Assembly (NCBI GenBank): GCA_026417035.1
Contig: JAOAEA010000003.1
Coordinates: 1 to 44,979, forward strand
Direction: 5' to 3'
Length of the DNA stretch: 44,979 bases
Source: Burkholderiales bacterium
GTDB taxonomy: Bacteria; Pseudomonadota; Gammaproteobacteria; Burkholderiales; SG8-39
Shown here: piece by piece, positions 36,328 through 44,979 of the stretch
Position numbering within the stretch: the stretch's first letter is position 1
Layout of the letters: each line of letters begins with the position of its first letter
Notes under the pieces: generated by a model
Seen by the model: the letters and a program-made list of their open reading frames with translations, nothing else
Databases searched by the model: none
Told to the model about the DNA's origin: nothing
Translations under genes and position numbers: made by a program

Positions 36328-36381
36328 CCGCGCTCGCCGGGTGCCCTCGGCCTCGCCGGACGGGGCCGGAGGCCGGACCCG

Positions 36382-36409
36382 AAAAAAAGACGCCGCACGG
36401 CGTGCGGCG
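36382..36409 (-). terminator. Rho-independent terminator at the end of the ctaCD-ctaG-ctaE operon
   Basis: On minus, CGCCGCAC (36409-36402), loop GCC, GTGCGGCG (36398-36391), then a run of seven Ts (36388-36382). It lies 90 bp after the ctaE stop. Confidence 0.9.
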
Positions 36410-36499
36410 CTCCCAAGTGAACCCCTCGCGGGGGTCCCTCCTCCTCGTTGTTCCTGCCGGCGCGCCCTCGCGCGCGGTTCGGTCGCGGCGCCTCGCCGC

Positions 36500-37363
36500 T
36501 CAGATCCAGTAGACGAGCACGAAGAGCAGCAGCCAGACCACGTCCACGAAGTGCCAGTACCAGGACACGGCCTCGAACGCGAAGTGGCGGTCCGGCGTGA
36601 AATGGCCCTTGATCGAGCGCACCAGGATCACGGTGAGCATGATCGCGCCCAGCGTCACGTGCAGGCCGTGAAAGCCGGTGAGCATGAAGAACGTCGAGCC
36701 GTAGATGCCGGTGGAGAGCTTGAGGTTCAGCTCCGAGTACGCGTGGGTGTACTCGTAGCCCTGGAAGAAGAGGAAGATCGCGCCGAGCAGGATCGTGAGG
36801 ATGAGCCCGACGACGAGCTGCCCGCGCCTGTTCTCCTTCAGGCCCCAGTGGGCCCACGTCACCGTCGCGCCGGAGGTGAGCAGCAGCAGCGTGTTGAGCG
36901 CCGGGATGCCCCACGCGGGGATGGTCTCGAAGGTGCCCTTGAAGTCCGGCCCCGCGGTCGGCCACGCCGCCTTGAAGTCCGGCCACAGCAGGCGGTTCTC
37001 GATGCCGCCGAGGTCCGGGACCGCGATCACCCGCGCGTAGAAGAGCGCGCCGAAGAACGCGGCGAAGAACATCACCTCCGAGAAGATGAACCAGCTCATC
37101 GCCCAGCGGAAGGAGATGTCGACGCGCTTCGAGTAGAGCCCGCCCTCGGACTCGCCGATCACCTGCCCGAACCACCCGAAGAGCATGTAGAGCAGGACGA
37201 GAAAACCCGCGAGGACCAGCCACGGTCCCGGCGCGAACCCGTTGAACCACAGGCCGGCCCCGAACCCCAGCAGGAAGAGGGCCAGCGATCCGACCACCGG
37301 CCACCGGGACGGCTGCGGAAGGTAATACCAGGGCTGCTCCCCGGCCTTGATTGCGTGCGCCAT
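36500..37363 (-). CDS. ctaE: Cytochrome c oxidase subunit III
   Basis: 287 aa, seven membrane spans. Typical motifs: RWAMSWFIFSEVMFFAAFFG, LLLTSGATVTWAHWGL, TGFHGLHVTLGAI and the C-terminal WYWHFVDVVWLLLF. It stabilises the proton-pumping core. It follows a DUF2970 gene by 17 bp and ends before the operon terminator. Confidence 0.96.
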   Translation of the reverse strand: MAHAIKAGEQPWYYLPQPSRWPVVGSLALFLLGFGAGLWFNGFAPGPWLVLAGFLVLLYMLFGWFGQVIGESEGGLYSKRVDISFRWAMSWFIFSEVMFFAAFFGALFYARVIAVPDLGGIENRLLWPDFKAAWPTAGPDFKGTFETIPAWGIPALNTLLLLTSGATVTWAHWGLKENRRGQLVVGLILTILLGAIFLFFQGYEYTHAYSELNLKLSTGIYGSTFFMLTGFHGLHVTLGAIMLTVILVRSIKGHFTPDRHFAFEAVSWYWHFVDVVWLLLFVLVYWI

Positions 37364-37380
37364 TCTCCTCTCTCCCTCTC

Positions 37381-37596
37381 TCAGCCGGCCGCCCCGCCCA
37401 CGATGAGCTTCGCCAGCGTGACCAGCACCGCGACGAACACCGCCGCGCCGACGACGCCCGCCACGATCACGTGGACGGGCTTGATCCGCACCGTCTCGTC
37501 CTCGTGGTGGGCGCGGCGCCGCACCCCGAAGAACGACCAGAACACCGTCCGCGCCACCGCGCCGATCGACGCGTCGCGCTTGCCTGCCTCCGGCAT
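37381..37596 (-). CDS. DUF2970 small membrane protein
   Basis: 71 aa. A single C-terminal membrane span (about 42-66), with a conserved front half VARTVFWSFFGVRR. ATG 37596 shares one base with the ctaG stop (TGATG), so translation is coupled. The position between ctaG and ctaE is characteristic of betaproteobacterial oxidase operons. Confidence 0.85.
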   Translation of the reverse strand: MPEAGKRDASIGAVARTVFWSFFGVRRRAHHEDETVRIKPVHVIVAGVVGAAVFVAVLVTLAKLIVGGAAG

Positions 37597-38147
37597 CAGC
37601 CGGGCCTGCCCTGCCGTCCCGCCACCTCGAAGAACGTGTAGGAGAGCGAGACCGTCGCGACCGAGCCCGGCAGCGCCGGGTCGATCACGAACACCACCGG
37701 CATGCGCCGCACCTCGCCCGGCGCGAGCGTCTGCTGCTGGAAGCAGAAGCACTCGAGCTTGCGGAAGTACTGCGCCGATTCGGCGGGCGCGTAGCTCGGG
37801 ATCGCCTGTCCGGTCACCGGCCGGTCGAGGTTGTTGCGCACCTCGTACTCGACGGTCGCGAGCTCGCCCGGGTGCACGCGCAGGCTCCCCGCGACGGGGC
37901 GGAACGTCCATGGCAGGCCGCGCGTGTTCGAGTCGAGCTCGACCGTGACGACCCGCGTCGCGTCGACCTGCGTGTTCGCGGGCACCGCATCGGCGCGCAG
38001 CAGGTTGCGGATGCCGGTCACCTCGCAGATCGCCTCGTACATCGGCACCAGCGCGTAGCCGAAGCCGAACATCGCCAGCGCGACGACGACCAGCTTCTGC
38101 AGCGTCTGCCGGTTGGCGGCGGCGAGGCCGGCGGCGCCCGCGCTCAT
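37596..38147 (-). CDS. ctaG: Cytochrome c oxidase assembly protein CtaG / Cox11
   Basis: 183 aa. One N-terminal span (about 16-36), then a periplasmic immunoglobulin-like domain. Copper ligands C133 and C135 (KLECFCFQQQT) and the conserved C41 after the helix are present. It inserts CuB into subunit I. ATG 38147 overlaps the small preceding gene as ATGA. Confidence 0.95.
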   Translation of the reverse strand: MSAGAAGLAAANRQTLQKLVVVALAMFGFGYALVPMYEAICEVTGIRNLLRADAVPANTQVDATRVVTVELDSNTRGLPWTFRPVAGSLRVHPGELATVEYEVRNNLDRPVTGQAIPSYAPAESAQYFRKLECFCFQQQTLAPGEVRRMPVVFVIDPALPGSVATVSLSYTFFEVAGRQGRPG

Positions 38148-38275
38148 GCGTTGAGGGCCCAGTACTTGAGCATGATGCCGAAGAAGAACGCGGCCACGAT
38201 GGACGCGAGCACGAGCGCGGTGCGCAGGTTGCGCCTGCGCTGCTCGTCGGTCTGGGCCGGGCGCGCCGCGCTCAC
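38144..38275 (-). CDS. Cytochrome oxidase small assembly protein (43 aa)
   Basis: 43 aa from GTG 38275, which overlaps the ctaD stop (GTGA), to TGA 38144, which overlaps the ctaG start (ATGA). A basic front ([10 protein letters not shown]) is followed by one span ([19 protein letters not shown]). The family is short and easily missed; it sits in this same place in related operons. Both overlaps support real translation. Confidence 0.8.
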   Translation of the reverse strand: MSAARPAQTDEQRRRNLRTALVLASIVAAFFFGIMLKYWALNA

Positions 38276-39858
38276 TTCACCACCGGGGGCGTCTCGAAGC
38301 TGTGGTAGGGCGCCGGCGTCGGCAGATGCGTCCACTCCAGCGTGTCCGCGCCTTCCCACGGGTGCTCGGGCGCCTTCTCGCCGCTGCGGATCGCCTTCAC
38401 GATGACGTAGAAGAAGAAGACCTGCGACAGCCCGAACCCGAACGCGCCGATCGACGAGATCATGTTGAACTCGGTGAACTGCAGCGCGTAGTCGGGGATG
38501 CGGCGCGGCATGCCGGCGAGCCCGAGGAAGTGCTGCACGAAGAAGGTGACGTTGAAGAAGATGAGCGACAGCCAGAAGTGCAGCTTGCCGAGCTTCTCGT
38601 CGTACATCTTCCCGGTCCACTTCGGGAACCAGTAGTACACGCCGGCGAACGCCGCGAACAGCGCCCCCGCCACCATCACGTAGTGGAAATGGGCGACGAC
38701 GTAGTAGGTGTCGTGCAGCTGCACGTCCACCGCCGTGAGCGACAGCACCAGCCCCGAGAAGCCGCCCATCGTGAACAGGAACAGGAAGCCCAGCGCGAAC
38801 AGCATCGGGGTCTCGAAGGTGATCGACCCCTTCCACATCGTGGCGAGCCAGTTGAACACCTTCACGCCGGTCGGGATCGCGATCAGCATCGTCGCGTACA
38901 TGAAATAGAGCTGGCCGACCGTCGGCATCCCGACCGTGTACATGTGGTGCGCCCACACGATGAACGACAGGATCGCGATCGAGGCGGTCGCATACACCAT
39001 CGACGTGTAACCGAAGAGCGGCTTGCGCGAGAACGCCGGGATCACCTGCGAGATCACGCCGAAGGCGGGGATCGCGATGATGTACACCTCGGGGTGGCCG
39101 AAGAACCAGAAGATGTGCTGGTAGAGGACCGGGTCGCCACCGCCGGCCGCGTTGAAGAAGGTGGTGCCGAAGTGACGGTCGGTGAGCGTCATGGTGACGG
39201 CGCCCGCGAGCACCGGCATCACCGCGATCAGCAGGTAGGCGGTGATGAGCCAGGTCCAGCAGAAGAGCGGCATCTTCATCAGCGTCATCCCCGGCGCGCG
39301 CATGTTGAGCAGCGTCGTGATGATGTTGATGGAACCCATGATCGAGCTCATGCCGAGGATGTGGACGGCGAAGATCATCAGGTCCATGGCCGGGCCCTGC
39401 TGCACCGTGAGCGGCGCGTACATCGTCCAGCCGACGCCGGCGCCGCCGCCGGGCATGAAGAACGACGCGATGAGCAGGGTCGCCGCGGGCGGCAGGAGCC
39501 AGAAGCTCCAGTTGTTCATGCGCGGGAACGCCATGTCGGGCGCGCCGATCATCATCGGGATCTGCCAGTTCGCGAAGCCGACGAACGCCGGCATGATCGC
39601 CCCGAACACCATGATCAGCCCGTGATAGGTGGTCATGGCGTTGAAGAACTCGGGGTTCACGACCTGCAGCCCCGGCTGGAAGAGCTCCGCGCGGATGACG
39701 AGCGCCATCACCCCGCCGACGATGAACATGGCGAAGCTGAACCACAGGTACATCGTGCCGATGTCCTTGTGGTTGGTGGTCGTGACCCAGCGCATCAGCC
39801 CGGACGGGTGGTGGTCGTGGGCGTGCTCGTGGCCGTGCTGGTCGAGGACTGCGCTCAT
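38272..39858 (-). CDS. ctaD: Cytochrome c oxidase subunit I
   Basis: 528 aa, twelve membrane spans; the catalytic subunit with haems a and a3 and CuB. H79 in TYHG is a haem a ligand. GHPEVY (254-259) provides the CuB histidine H255, E257 of the D-channel type and the cross-linked Y259. [12 protein letters not shown] holds the two later haem histidines. These mark a type A1 proton-pumping oxidase. ATG 39858 follows GGAGAG. An upstream in-frame extension is arginine-rich and not real. Confidence 0.97.
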   Translation of the reverse strand: MSAVLDQHGHEHAHDHHPSGLMRWVTTTNHKDIGTMYLWFSFAMFIVGGVMALVIRAELFQPGLQVVNPEFFNAMTTYHGLIMVFGAIMPAFVGFANWQIPMMIGAPDMAFPRMNNWSFWLLPPAATLLIASFFMPGGGAGVGWTMYAPLTVQQGPAMDLMIFAVHILGMSSIMGSINIITTLLNMRAPGMTLMKMPLFCWTWLITAYLLIAVMPVLAGAVTMTLTDRHFGTTFFNAAGGGDPVLYQHIFWFFGHPEVYIIAIPAFGVISQVIPAFSRKPLFGYTSMVYATASIAILSFIVWAHHMYTVGMPTVGQLYFMYATMLIAIPTGVKVFNWLATMWKGSITFETPMLFALGFLFLFTMGGFSGLVLSLTAVDVQLHDTYYVVAHFHYVMVAGALFAAFAGVYYWFPKWTGKMYDEKLGKLHFWLSLIFFNVTFFVQHFLGLAGMPRRIPDYALQFTEFNMISSIGAFGFGLSQVFFFYVIVKAIRSGEKAPEHPWEGADTLEWTHLPTPAPYHSFETPPVVK

Positions 39859-39887
39859 GGTGCTCTCCTGGAATCGGTGGCTTGCGG

Positions 39888-41006
39888 TCAGCGCGCGGCC
39901 TTGACCTGCGCCGGCAGGACCGGCTCGGGGTTGGCGTTGCCCCAGCTGTTGCGGATGTAGTCGGCGACGGCGGCGAGCTCGGTGTCGGTGAGCTGCTTGA
40001 ACGAGGCCATGGCGGTGCCCTTGCGGCCTTCGAGCAGCAGCTTCAGCAGCGCGTCGTGGGGACCGTTGACGAACGCCGAGCCCGCGAGCGCCGGGAACGC
40101 GCCCGGGACCCCCTTGCCGTTCGCCTGGTGGCAGGCGACGCAGTTGGCGGCAAACACCTTCTCGCCACGGGCGACGAGCTCGGGAAGGCTCCACTGCTTG
40201 TTGGGGTCGTCCGCGGCGGCCGCCATCTTCTTCTTCTGCTCCGCGACCCACGCGGCGTACTTCTCCTCGGACACGACCTCGACCACGATCGGCATGAAGC
40301 CGTGGTCCTTGCCGCAGAGCTCCGCGCACTGGCCGCGGAAGGTGCCTTCCTTCTCGGCGCGGAAGGCGGTCTCACGCACGAAGCCGGGGATCGCGTCCTG
40401 CTTGACCGCGAGCGACGGGACGTACCAGGCGTGGATCACGTCGTTCGCGGTGGTGAGCACCCGCACTTTCTTCCCGACCGGCACGACGACCGGGTTGTCC
40501 ACCTCGAGCAGGTAGTTCGGCCCCTTGGGCTCCGCGCCCTCGATCTGGGCGCGCGGGGTGGAAAGCGACGAGTAGAAGCTGATGCCCTGGCCGTCCCCTT
40601 GCAGGTAGTCGTAGCCCCACTTCCACTGGTAGCCGGTGGCCTTGATGGTGATGTCGGGGTGGGCGGTGTCGCGGATGTTGAGCAGGGCCCGCGTCGCCGG
40701 CCAGGCCATCGCGATCAGGATGAGGAACGGGATGACCGTCCAGATCACCTCGACGGTGGTGTTCTCGTGGAACTGCTCGGCCTTGTGGCCCACCGACTTC
40801 CGGTGCGCGTAGATCGAGTAGAACATCACGCCGAACACGCCCACGAAGATGACGAAGATGATCGCCATCATGAGGAGGTGCAGGTCGTTCACCTCGGCGG
40901 CGGTGCGCGTCGCCGGCGTCTGGAAGTTCCACTCGAGCGCGGCGCCCGCGGCGCCCGCGTAGAGGGCGGCAGCGCCCGCGCCGGCCAGCATGGATAGTTT
41001 TCTCAT
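39888..41006 (-). CDS. ctaC: Cytochrome c oxidase subunit II with C-terminal cytochrome c domain (caa3 type)
   Basis: 372 aa. Signal peptide ([20 protein letters not shown]), two membrane spans (about 43-66, 86-104), and a CuA domain with ligands H192, C227, E229, C231, H235 and M238 ([14 protein letters not shown]). A fused cytochrome c domain follows (from about 275): CVACH (C289, C292, H293) and a probable axial M333 in GTAMASF. The fusion lets the enzyme accept electrons through its own haem c. Start at ATG 41006 because GGGGAG lies just upstream; an in-frame TTG at 41021 is unlikely. Confidence 0.96.
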   Translation of the reverse strand: MRKLSMLAGAGAAALYAGAAGAALEWNFQTPATRTAAEVNDLHLLMMAIIFVIFVGVFGVMFYSIYAHRKSVGHKAEQFHENTTVEVIWTVIPFLILIAMAWPATRALLNIRDTAHPDITIKATGYQWKWGYDYLQGDGQGISFYSSLSTPRAQIEGAEPKGPNYLLEVDNPVVVPVGKKVRVLTTANDVIHAWYVPSLAVKQDAIPGFVRETAFRAEKEGTFRGQCAELCGKDHGFMPIVVEVVSEEKYAAWVAEQKKKMAAAADDPNKQWSLPELVARGEKVFAANCVACHQANGKGVPGAFPALAGSAFVNGPHDALLKLLLEGRKGTAMASFKQLTDTELAAVADYIRNSWGNANPEPVLPAQVKAAR

Positions 41007-41025
41007 TCGCTCCCCGTCCAACCCT

Positions 41026-41535
41026 TCAGATTCCCAACCCTCGCCACCCGCTGCCCAGGCGGGCTCCCAGCTCGCGCGCGAGCGCGCCGCGCGCCGGCAC
41101 CGTGAGATGCCTGCCGACTTCCACGTCGCGTCCGTGCGCCCCGACGAAGAGCCGCAGTTCGCCGCCGCAGCGGCGCAGCGCGAGCCGCGCCCACGCCGGG
41201 TGGAACTCGTGCACCTCGCAAGCGCCGCCGCGCCTCACCTCGATCCGGAGCCGGCCGTCGCGCACCGCGATCGATTCGCAATCGCCGGCGTGCCGCGCGT
41301 GGAAGAAAAACGCCGCGGCGAGCGCGGCGATCTCGATGCCCGCGAACGGCAGGACGAGCCACGCGCCTGCGGCCGCGAACCCCACGCCGATCGCGAACGA
41401 CACGACCGCGGCCGCCGCGAACGCAAGACACGCGTTGCGCGGCGAGATCGAGCAGTTCCTCCGGACCGTCACGCTGAAGCCGTGGCCATCATCGGCCTCG
41501 ACCCGCGGGAGATTCGCTTCTGCTTCTTGCTGCAT
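41026..41535 (-). CDS. DUF2244 membrane protein
   Basis: 169 aa. Two adjacent hydrophobic segments (about 36-55, 60-77) after RRNCSISPRNACLAF, and a C-terminal beta-rich part (VRDGRLRIEVRRGG, EVHEFHPAWARLALRR), which is the DUF2244 plan. It lies 19 bp upstream of ctaC, so it is probably the first gene of the oxidase operon. ATG 41535 matches family length; a GTG at 41652 directly after the bioC stop would add a tail that relatives are not expected to have. No good Shine-Dalgarno is visible. Confidence 0.75.
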   Translation of the reverse strand: MQQEAEANLPRVEADDGHGFSVTVRRNCSISPRNACLAFAAAAVVSFAIGVGFAAAGAWLVLPFAGIEIAALAAAFFFHARHAGDCESIAVRDGRLRIEVRRGGACEVHEFHPAWARLALRRCGGELRLFVGAHGRDVEVGRHLTVPARGALARELGARLGSGWRGLGI

Positions 41536-41587
41536 CGGGAGAAACGCTGCTCTGTCGCCGGCCGCGCCCCTTCGGGGAGCGCGGTAA

Positions 41588-41615
41588 GGTATCACAGCGC
41601 CCGTCGGCCGATCAA
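41588..41615 (-). promoter_or_regulatory. Candidate promoter of the DUF2244-ctaC-ctaD operon
   Basis: On minus, TTGATC (41615-41610) and GATACC (41593-41588) are separated by 16 bp, with TG two bases before the -10. The match is modest (about 4 and 3 of 6). It is 52 bp before ATG 41535. Confidence 0.3.
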
Positions 41616-41652
41616 GGATGGCCCGGCAATGCTTGATCTCGCCGCTTGACAC

Positions 41653-42549
41653 TCACCGGCGAGTGTTGATCGCGCGATCGAAGCGGATGATCGCCCGCCC
41701 GTCGGCGCTCGCCTTCGGCACCGCCTTCCATGCGTGGCCGTAGACGACCTCGACGGTCGCCGGGAGCCGGCCGTCGCGGCGCGCACGCTCGTAGGCCTTC
41801 ACCATGCGGGTCCACGCCCGCGGCGTCGTGAGCCCGCGCCGCCGCGCGGCGAGCGCACTCGCCTGGCCCGAGTCGCGCAGGTCGCGGGCGAGCGCGCCGA
41901 CGTCCGCGTAGGTGAGCGTCACCATCTCCATGTCCATGACCGGGTCGGCGAAGCCCGCTGCGATGAGCATGTCGCCGAGGTCGTGCATGTCCACGAAGTC
42001 GTGCACGTGCGGCGCGGCATCCGCCGCCGCGAACGCGGCGCGCAGCTCCTTCAGCGTGTCGGGGCCGTAGGTCGAGAACATCAGCAGCCCGCCCGTCTCG
42101 AGCACGCGGCGCCACTCGGCGATCGCCGCCGGGACGCTCGGCGCGAACGCGAGCGCGAGGTTCGACCACACGAGGCCGAAGCTCTCCGCCGGAAAAGGCA
42201 GGGCCGCGAGGTCCGCGCACACGAATCGCGCGGGCGCCGCGCCGACGAGACCGCGCAGGCGCGCCGCGATCGGACGCGCGCTTCGCGCGCGGCGCACGAG
42301 CGCGGGCGCGAAGTCCGCGGCGACGGTCTCCGCCCGTGGATAGCGCGCGCGCAGCATGGCGAGGCTTGCGCCCGTGCCCGCGCCGGCATCGAGCACGCGC
42401 CGCGGCTCGAGCCGGACGTAGCCCAGGCGCTCGGCCATCCGCCGCTCGACCTCGCGATCGAGGAACGACGCGCCCGCCACGGTGGCCGCGGCGCGACCGA
42501 AGGCGCGGCGCAGCGCGGCGCGGTCGAGCGGCGAGGGCGGCTGGGGCAT
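41653..42549 (-). CDS. bioC: Malonyl-ACP O-methyltransferase BioC
   Basis: 298 aa. SAM-dependent methyltransferase that caps malonyl-ACP to start pimelate synthesis for biotin. The SAM motif reads VLDAGAGTGASLAML; further marks are the opening LDRAALRRAFGRAA, SNLALAFAPSVPAAIAEW and GGLLMFSTYGPDTL, and the C-terminal VVYGHAWKA seen in BioC. It is divergent from comF, an order common in betaproteobacteria. Alternative: another class I methyltransferase, but the listed segments favour BioC. Confidence 0.85.
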   Translation of the reverse strand: MPQPPSPLDRAALRRAFGRAAATVAGASFLDREVERRMAERLGYVRLEPRRVLDAGAGTGASLAMLRARYPRAETVAADFAPALVRRARSARPIAARLRGLVGAAPARFVCADLAALPFPAESFGLVWSNLALAFAPSVPAAIAEWRRVLETGGLLMFSTYGPDTLKELRAAFAAADAAPHVHDFVDMHDLGDMLIAAGFADPVMDMEMVTLTYADVGALARDLRDSGQASALAARRRGLTTPRAWTRMVKAYERARRDGRLPATVEVVYGHAWKAVPKASADGRAIIRFDRAINTRR

Positions 42550-42627
42550 CGCGCGGAAAGGACTCGGCGGGGGGCGGCGTTGACCGGATCGCGGCCGGCC
42601 CCTACGCTCGCAGGCCGGGCCATCTTC

Positions 42628-42650
42628 TATAACGTGTCCCGGGCTGTCAA
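42628..42650. promoter_or_regulatory. Overlapping divergent promoter elements for bioC and comF
   Basis: On minus, a perfect TTGACA (42650-42645) precedes bioC with TAGAAG at a 15-bp spacing. On plus, TATAAC (42628-42633) is a -10 for comF, 33 bp before its ATG. Both lie in the 116 bp intergenic stretch. Confidence 0.4.
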
Positions 42651-42665
42651 ACGGAGGCTCTGTTG

Positions 42666-43367
42666 ATGCGCGCGGCAGCGGCGGCGTTGCGGCGTGTCGT
42701 CGCCGCGGCGTTCCCGCAGGACTGCGTCGTCTGCGGCGCGCCGAGCGGCGACGAGCCGGTCTGCGGAGGCTGCCGCAGCGAATTGCCGCGGCTCGCGGAG
42801 AGTTGCCCGCGCTGCGCGATGCCGAGCCCGGCCGGACAGGTCTGCGGCGCGTGCGTCCGCGACGCGCCGCACTTCGACCGCACCATCGCCTTGTGGCGCT
42901 ACGCCCCGAACGCGGACCGGCTCGTGCACGCCTACAAGTACGGCGGCCGGCTCGCGCTGGCGGGCTTCTTCGCGCGCGAGCTCGCCCGGCGCATCGACCC
43001 CTTGCCGGCGGTGGACGCGATCGTCCCCATGCCGCTCGCGCGCGGCCGGCTCGCCGAGCGCGGTTTCAACCAGGCGCACGAGGTCGCCAAGCGGATCGGG
43101 CGCATGGTCCGCGTCCCGGTCACGGCGCGCGCGGTGCGCCGCGTCCGCGAGACCGCCGACCAGACCGGGCTCGATCCGGGCGAGCGGCGGCGCAACGTGC
43201 GCGGCGCCTTCGCATCCGACGCGGCGCTCGCGGGCCGGCGCGTGGCCGTCGTGGACGACGTCATGACCACGGGGGCGAGCCTCGACGAGCTGGCGCGCGT
43301 GCTGAAGCGGGCCGGCGCGACGTCTGTGGAGAACTGGGTCATCGCGCGCACCCTCCCCGACGCCTGA
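42666..43367 (+). CDS. comF: ComF-family phosphoribosyltransferase-like protein
   Basis: 233 aa. The N-terminus has four CxxC pairs (C20/C23, C33/C36, C47/C50, C60/C63), a double zinc finger. The C-terminal half is a type I PRTase fold with the PRPP loop VAVVDDVMTTGAS and ERGFNQAHEVA. Homologues take part in DNA uptake (ComF) or are of unclear role (GntX). ATG 42666 has GGAGG 8 nt upstream; a TTG immediately before it is not needed. Confidence 0.92.
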   Translation: MRAAAAALRRVVAAAFPQDCVVCGAPSGDEPVCGGCRSELPRLAESCPRCAMPSPAGQVCGACVRDAPHFDRTIALWRYAPNADRLVHAYKYGGRLALAGFFARELARRIDPLPAVDAIVPMPLARGRLAERGFNQAHEVAKRIGRMVRVPVTARAVRRVRETADQTGLDPGERRRNVRGAFASDAALAGRRVAVVDDVMTTGASLDELARVLKRAGATSVENWVIARTLPDA

Positions 43368-43542
43368 CAGGGCGCCGGGCGAGGCCGACGGCCCCCTCGC
43401 GCTGGACCGGGGGCGTGACGACGTCCTCCCATCCGCCACCGCAGCGACGCATCGCCGCCGCACGTGGCGCGGCGGTCGCGTAGGATGCGGGTGCCGTGCA
43501 CCCGGCACGGTGGACCGGGCTCGCAAACCAAAGGAGGCGAAC

Positions 43543-43764
43543 ATGGCGAAGAAGAGCAAGGATGGCGTCTATCGCGTGATCGACGTCATCGGCACCAGCA
43601 AGACGTCGTGGGAGGAAGCCGCGCGCAACGCGGTCGAGACGGCGTCGCGGACCCTGCGCGATCTGCGCGTCGCCGAGGTCACGCAGATGGACATGAAAGT
43701 GGAGAACGGCAAGGTCGCCGCGTTCCGCACCCGCGTCCAGCTCTCGTTCAAGTACGAGGACTGA
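43543..43764 (+). CDS. Dodecin-family flavin-binding protein
   Basis: 73 aa. The dodecin pattern is clear: VYRVIDVIGTSKTSWEEAARNAVETA and then RVAEVTQMDMKVENGKVAAFRTRVQLSFKYE. Twelve subunits form a hollow sphere that stores flavin. A strong AAGGAGG lies 8 nt before ATG 43543. A hairpin GTGCCG-TGCAC-CGGCAC sits about 35-50 bp upstream. It is monocistronic by position. Confidence 0.95.
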   Translation: MAKKSKDGVYRVIDVIGTSKTSWEEAARNAVETASRTLRDLRVAEVTQMDMKVENGKVAAFRTRVQLSFKYED

Positions 43765-43929
43765 CTTCGCCGCGCCCGGGCGCGGCTCGCGGGCGAAGCG
43801 CGGGCTCGCCCAGGCGCGCCGCGGCAGGGCGCGGACGCTCGCGGGGCGCGCGCTCGCGCCGGCCAGGTACACCGCCCCCCGCGCGGTGCGGCGACCGCTC
43901 CGGCGGAACGGGCCTCCTGCGACGCGGCC

Positions 43930-44913
43930 TTACGCCTCCTCGCCCCTGGGCTCCCGGGCGAGGAGCTCCTGCACCGCGTCGCGCGCGCGCACGCCGCGAA
44001 ACAGCACGTCGCACACCGCCGCGGTGATCGGCATGTCGATGCCGCGCGCGCCTGCCAGGCGCTCGACCTCGCGCGCGGTGTGCACGCCTTCGGCGACGTG
44101 GCCGAGGTCGGCGAGGATCGCGTCGAGCGCCTGCCCCTTTCCGAGCGCGATGCCGACGCTGCGGTTGCGCGAGAGGTCGCCCGTCGCGGTGAGGATGAGG
44201 TCGCCCACTCCGGCGAGCCCCATGAACGTCTCGGTTCGCCCGCCCAGAGCGACGCCGAGCCGCGTGATCTCGGCGAGGCCGCGAGTGACGAGGGCGGCGC
44301 GCGCGTTGAGGCCGAGCCCGAGGCCGTCGCAGATGCCGGTGGCGATCGCCATCACGTTCTTCACCGCGCCGCCTACCTCCACGCCGACGAGGTCGGTCGT
44401 GAAATAGACGCGGAACGTGCTCTGGTGCAGCGCCAGGGCGGTCGCGCGGGCGAACGCCGCATCGTGGGCGGCGAACGTCACCGCCGTCGGCAGCCCGCGC
44501 GCGACCTCGATCGCGAAGCTCGGCCCCGAGAGCGCCCCGCAGGGCGCCCCCGCCCCGAGCACCTCGGCGACCACCTCATGGGGAAGCTTCGCGCTGCCGG
44601 CCTCGAAGCCCTTGCACGCCCAGGCAACCGGCACGCGGGCGAGCGCCGCGACCGCTGTGGCGGTCTCCCGGAGTGCGGCGGTCGGGGTCGCGACCAGCGC
44701 GAGGTCGGCCCCCGCGAGCGCCGCTGCGAGGTCCTCGCCCACGTCGATCGCCGAGGGCAGCCGGACGCCGGGCAGGTAGGGATTCTCGCGCGTCCTCGCG
44801 AGCGCCCGGGCTTTGCCGGCGTCGCGCGCCCAGAGCGCCACGGCGTGGCGAGCGGCGAACGCGACGGCGAGCGCGGTGCCCCACGCGCCGGCGCCGAGGA
44901 CCGCGATCTTCAC
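43930..44913 (-). CDS. gpsA: Glycerol-3-phosphate dehydrogenase [NAD(P)+]
   Basis: 327 aa. It makes sn-glycerol 3-phosphate for phospholipids. NAD(P) loop [10 protein letters not shown] (7-16), conserved [24 protein letters not shown], and the catalytic-lysine segment [20 protein letters not shown] are present. The 66 bp beyond its start show no identifiable gene end; secB is often upstream, but this cannot be confirmed. It is convergent with dodecin across a 165 bp G+C-rich gap without a recognisable terminator. Confidence 0.96.
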   Translation of the reverse strand: MKIAVLGAGAWGTALAVAFAARHAVALWARDAGKARALARTRENPYLPGVRLPSAIDVGEDLAAALAGADLALVATPTAALRETATAVAALARVPVAWACKGFEAGSAKLPHEVVAEVLGAGAPCGALSGPSFAIEVARGLPTAVTFAAHDAAFARATALALHQSTFRVYFTTDLVGVEVGGAVKNVMAIATGICDGLGLGLNARAALVTRGLAEITRLGVALGGRTETFMGLAGVGDLILTATGDLSRNRSVGIALGKGQALDAILADLGHVAEGVHTAREVERLAGARGIDMPITAAVCDVLFRGVRARDAVQELLAREPRGEEA

Positions 44914-44979
44914 CTTGCGCTCCGTGCGCGGCCGCGGATCGATCCGGCGGGCCTGCCCCGCGCTAGCCGCCCCAGACCT

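Noticed and set aside
41007..41021. TTG start for ctaC at 41021
   Set aside because: ATG 41006 has a GGGGAG site and gives a normal signal peptide.
41649..41666. Palindrome ACACTC-N6-GAGTGT at the bioC stop, considered as operator or terminator
   Set aside because: It resembles half of CIRCE by chance only (arms lack TTAG/CTAA and the spacer is 6). No T run follows, so a terminator is not supported.
44914..44979. 3' end of an upstream gene such as secB next to gpsA
   Set aside because: A TAG occurs at about 44963 in one minus frame, but only about five codons precede it in the window, too few to support a gene.

Overview
This 45 kb window is a very G+C-rich stretch of a bacterial chromosome with many short gene overlaps. 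Gene content and order point to a betaproteobacterium, most likely Burkholderiales-like: a caa3/aa3 oxidase operon with Cox11, DUF2970, DUF2909 and SURF1; lolB-ispE-tRNA-Gln-prs-rplY-pth-ychF; coaD with a YfhL-type ferredoxin; rsmD divergent from ftsY-ftsE-ftsX-rpoH; and bioC divergent from comF. The assignment rests on recognition of families and order only. No CRISPR array, integrase, transposase or phage gene was seen.

Layout. Positions 1-4786 (minus) hold most of a giant surface-type protein (LEPR-xLL motif, DUF4347, LamG, cadherin-like repeats) that runs off the left edge. Positions 5264-11074 (plus) form a catabolic-looking block in which the three parts of a TRAP carboxylate transporter (DctP, DctQ, DctM) are interrupted by an acyl-CoA synthetase and a crotonase. 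A LysR regulator, a small hypothetical protein and a GabD-type semialdehyde dehydrogenase follow. Positions 14473-17468 (minus) encode a DUF2868/DUF3482 membrane-GTPase pair. Positions 17717-24857 (minus) are housekeeping: YchF, Pth, L25, Prs, tRNA-Gln, IspE, LolB and a TPR lipoprotein. MutM and a dynamin-like GTPase follow on plus, then ferredoxin-CoaD-RsmD on minus, and FtsY-FtsE-FtsX-RpoH on plus. Positions 33160-41535 hold a nearly complete cytochrome oxidase structural and assembly locus without ctaA. BioC, ComF, dodecin and GpsA close the window.

The most notable non-coding signals are: (a) a perfect CIRCE (HrcA operator) on the rpoH promoter; (b) related imperfect inverted-repeat cassettes in all three internal gaps of the TRAP/CoA block; (c) three arrays of 7-bp tandem repeats, one abutting a start codon and one encoding the C-terminal tail of a protein; (d) an ispE stop codon that lies inside tRNA-Gln; and (e) a recurring extended -10 sequence (TGCTA-A-T type) in front of several genes.

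Working together: the TRAP system would import an organic acid, the ligase would activate it to a CoA thioester, and the crotonase would act on the thioester; GabD and LysR may extend or regulate the route. The oxidase locus builds the terminal haem-copper oxidase with its copper and haem delivery factors (Sco, Cox11, SURF1, CtaB). Ispe, LolB, Prs, L25, Pth and YchF form a housekeeping run around translation and the envelope.
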